Source of the DNA: Ruminococcaceae bacterium UBA4958 | GTDB taxonomy: Bacteria > Bacillota > Clostridia > Oscillospirales > Acutalibacteraceae | Assembly: GCA_002397355.1 (NCBI GenBank) | Contig: DHAI01000110.1 | Coordinates: 27,191 to 44,365, forward strand | Length of the DNA: 17,175 bases | Direction of reading: 5' to 3' | Shown: positions 15,133 to 17,175 of the stretch, piece after piece | Layout: each line of letters begins with the position of its first letter | How positions within the stretch are numbered: position 1 is the first letter of the stretch | Made by a program: the position numbers and the translations under genes | Notes under the pieces: generated by a model | The model's input: the letters and a program-made list of their open reading frames with translations, nothing else | Database searches by the model: none | What the model was told of the DNA's origin: nothing

Positions 15133-16354
15133 TTTTCCGAGCCTCCTGTTCCAGCTTTTCCCTGTCGACCATTTCCTTCGGGCGGATGACGAAGCCTTCC
15201 GGAATGGAGCACCCGTCCCCGACGACCGCGATTCCCCACGCGTCCTTGTCCTGCACGTCCTCGGGGCGCCTGCCGACGACCGCGTTGCGGCCGACGACGC
15301 AGTCCTCCGCCACGATGGCGTACTGCACCACGGCGCCCGCCTCGACGCGGGTGTTCGGCATGATGATGGAGTCCCGCACCACGGCGCCCGGGGCGATGGT
15401 GACGCCCGAGAACAGGACGGAAAAATCCACCATGCCGTAAACGTTGCAGCCCTCCGCGACCAGCGCGTTCTGCACCTTCGCGTTTTTAGCGATGTAGTGC
15501 GGCGGCATGACCGGGTTGCGGGAATAGATCTTCCAGGCGCTTTCGCTCAGGTCGAGAGGGATCTTCGGGTTCAGCAGGTCCATATTGGATTCCCAGAGGC
15601 TGTCGATCGTGCCGACGTCCTTCCAGTAGCCGTCGAAACGGTAGGCGAACATCCGCTCGCCCGCCTTCAGCATGGCGGGAAGGACGTCCTTGCCGAAATC
15701 GTTCGAGGACTTCGGGTTCGCCTCGTCCTCTTCCAGGTATTCGCGCAGTTTGCTCCAGGTGAAAACGTAGATCCCCATGGACGCCTGATTGCTTTTCGGC
15801 GCTTTCGGCTTTTCCTCGAACTCGTAGACGGAGCCGTCCGCGTTCGTATTCATGATGCCGAACCGGCCGGCCTCCTCCATCGGCACCTCGATGACCGCAA
15901 CGGTGCAGTCGGCCTTCTTCTCCTTGTGGTAGGCGATCATCTTGGAGTAATCCATTTTGTAGATATGGTCGCCGGAAAGCACGATGACGTAATCCGGGTT
16001 ATAGCGCTCGATGTACGGGATATTCTGGTAAATTGCGTTCGCCGTCCCCTTGTACCAGTCCGACCTGCGGCTGCGCTGGTAGGGCGGCAGCACGCGCACG
16101 CCGGCGCTGGTGCTGTCCAGGTCCCAGGGCTGCCCGCTGCCGATGTATTCGTTCAGGACGAGAGGCTGGTACTGCGTCAGCACGCCGACGCATTCGATCC
16201 CGGAATTCACGCAGTTGGAAAGCGGGAAATCGATGATGCGGTACTTTCCTCCGTATGGAACGGCCGGTTTTGCGAGGGTTTTCGTCAAAACGCCGAGCCG
16301 GCTTCCCTGACCTCCTGCAAGCAGCATGGCGACTACTTCTTGTTTCGGCAACAA
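15122..16354 (-). CDS. glgC: Glucose-1-phosphate adenylyltransferase
   Basis: GlgC makes ADP-glucose and pyrophosphate from ATP and glucose 1-phosphate, the committed step of glycogen synthesis. The 410-residue product shows [11 protein letters not shown] (11-21), [19 protein letters not shown] (29-47), GTANAIYQN (103-111), [10 protein letters not shown] (127-136, catalytic Asp129), GRFGIMN, EEKP and GYWKDVGT, then the beta-helix domain. The start is a TTG. AAGGA (16361-16365) lies six bases before TTG 16354 and nine before TTG 16351, and either gives the family N-terminus. An ATG at 16459 would overlap glgB by 70 bases and add an unrelated segment. It lies 35 bases after glgB. Confidence 0.94.
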   Translation of the reverse strand: MLPKQEVVAMLLAGGQGSRLGVLTKTLAKPAVPYGGKYRIIDFPLSNCVNSGIECVGVLTQYQPLVLNEYIGSGQPWDLDSTSAGVRVLPPYQRSRRSDWYKGTANAIYQNIPYIERYNPDYVIVLSGDHIYKMDYSKMIAYHKEKKADCTVAVIEVPMEEAGRFGIMNTNADGSVYEFEEKPKAPKSNQASMGIYVFTWSKLREYLEEDEANPKSSNDFGKDVLPAMLKAGERMFAYRFDGYWKDVGTIDSLWESNMDLLNPKIPLDLSESAWKIYSRNPVMPPHYIAKNAKVQNALVAEGCNVYGMVDFSVLFSGVTIAPGAVVRDSIIMPNTRVEAGAVVQYAIVAEDCVVGRNAVVGRRPEDVQDKDAWGIAVVGDGCSIPEGFVIRPKEMVDREKLEQEARKNAR

Positions 16355-16389
16355 TTGAATTCCTTCTTTCTTCCAAGATTTGAAAAAGC

Positions 16390-17175
16390 TCACGCGGGGG
16401 AAGATTTCTTTTTCCCGGTTTCCGCCCGGGCCGCGTCCGGCCGCTTTTTCCGCCTGCATTTCAGGTAGATCACGGAAAGCGGCGGCAGCGTCAGGCTGAT
16501 CGACTGGGCGCAGCCGTGCATCCCAGGCTCCGAGGAGCGGATGCTTTTTCCGTTCGACACGCCGCCGCCGCCGTATTCGGCCCTGTCCGAAGAGAACACT
16601 TCTTCGTAGATCCCGGCGGCCGGGACGCCGATGCGGTAATTTTCACGCCGCACCGGCAGGAAATTGCAGACGGCGATGAGCTCTTTGCCGGACTTGTCGA
16701 TGCGGCGGAACGCGATGACGCTCTGCGTATAGTCGTCGTTCGAGATCCACGCGAAGCCCTCCCACGAGAAATCGGCCTCCCACAGAGCCGGGGTGGCGAG
16801 ATAGAAGCGGTTCAGGTCGCGGAAAAAGTTCTGCTGCCTCCGGTGCTGCTCATAGTCCAGCAGGAGCCAGTCGAGCTCTTTCTGGTAGTTCCACTCGACG
16901 AACTGGCTGAACTCCGTGCCCATGAAAACGAGCTTCTTCCCGGGATGGGCCATCATGTAGCAGAAGAACGCCCGCACCCCGGCGAACTTCTGCGCGTTGT
17001 CGCCGGGCATCTTGTTGATCAGCGAGCATTTCCCGTGCACCACTTCGTCGTGCGAAATGGGCAGCACATAATTTTCCGAAAAAGCGTAGAAAAAGGAAAA
17101 AGTAAGGTTGTCGTGGCTGAATTTCCGATACTGCGGCTCCAGCGACATGTAGTGCATCATGTCGTTCATCCAGCC
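16390..17175 (-). CDS. glgB: 1,4-alpha-glucan branching enzyme, C-terminal part
   Basis: GlgB cuts alpha-1,4 chains of glycogen and rejoins them as alpha-1,6 branches. The window holds the last 261 residues; the gene continues beyond the edge. Visible motifs are [10 protein letters not shown] at the cut end, [12 protein letters not shown] (the fourth conserved GH13 region with the transition-state His-Asp pair), [12 protein letters not shown] and the C-terminal beta domain (IAVCNFLPV and onward). The catalytic nucleophile and acid lie outside. A basic, charged tail ([19 protein letters not shown]) follows the domain. It is upstream of glgC in the same transcript. Confidence 0.95.
   Translation of the reverse strand, partial: GWMNDMMHYMSLEPQYRKFSHDNLTFSFFYAFSENYVLPISHDEVVHGKCSLINKMPGDNAQKFAGVRAFFCYMMAHPGKKLVFMGTEFSQFVEWNYQKELDWLLLDYEQHRRQQNFFRDLNRFYLATPALWEADFSWEGFAWISNDDYTQSVIAFRRIDKSGKELIAVCNFLPVRRENYRIGVPAAGIYEEVFSSDRAEYGGGGVSNGKSIRSSEPGMHGCAQSISLTLPPLSVIYLKCRRKKRPDAARAETGKKKSSPA

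Noticed and set aside
16355..16459. ATG-initiated longer form of glgC
   Set aside because: It would overlap glgB by 70 bases and add 35 residues unlike GlgC, whereas TTG 16354 has a well-placed ribosome site.
1..17175. CRISPR array, tRNA, insertion sequence or phage genes
   Set aside because: No regularly spaced repeats, cloverleaf-like stretch, transposase or integrase motif was seen on reading both strands.

Overview
The window is a GC-rich, gene-dense piece of chromosome, most likely from a Clostridia-class Firmicute (an Oscillospiraceae/Ruminococcaceae-type gut anaerobe is my best guess). That rests on four things: a complete T-box leader for leucine, the GlgC/GlgD pair of ADP-glucose pyrophosphorylase subunits, a DUF1934 gene overlapping argS as in Bacillus-type genomes, and strong Shine-Dalgarno sites throughout. 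I see no insertion sequence, prophage, CRISPR array, tRNA or rRNA.

Layout. Positions 1-4607 (+): a leader, then ddl (D-Ala-D-Ala ligase), a DUF1934 beta-barrel protein, argS, and a protein built like the front of cobalamin-dependent methionine synthase but without its zinc cysteines. Positions 4597-5690 (-): rsmA followed by a 75-residue two-helix membrane protein. Positions 5794-7192 (+): a dCMP deaminase and a PlsC-like acyltransferase. Positions 7218-11182 (-): a histidine phosphatase gene, then a promoter, a Leu T-box leader and leuA-leuB. Positions 11340-12053 (+): an XRE-family regulator with its own promoter and terminator. Positions 12054-12557: a roughly 500-base gene-free gap between convergent genes. 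Positions 12558-17175 (-): the glycogen operon glgB (cut by the window edge)-glgC-glgD-glgA, closed by a strong terminator.

How it works together. The glg genes make and branch glycogen: GlgC/GlgD make ADP-glucose, GlgA polymerises it, GlgB adds branches. leuA and leuB supply two steps of leucine synthesis. The T-box probably reads uncharged tRNA-Leu through a CUC specifier and an A73-matching UGGU bulge, so transcription should continue when leucine is scarce. leuC and leuD are not here. The remainder is housekeeping (cell wall, translation, rRNA methylation, nucleotide and lipid metabolism).

I do not see an obvious new multi-gene system. The points most worth a second look are the MetH-like protein lacking all zinc ligands, GlgA with Ala instead of the KTGGL lysine, a hairpin beside the leuA ribosome site, two competing hairpins in the ddl leader, and an inverted repeat around the XRE promoter.
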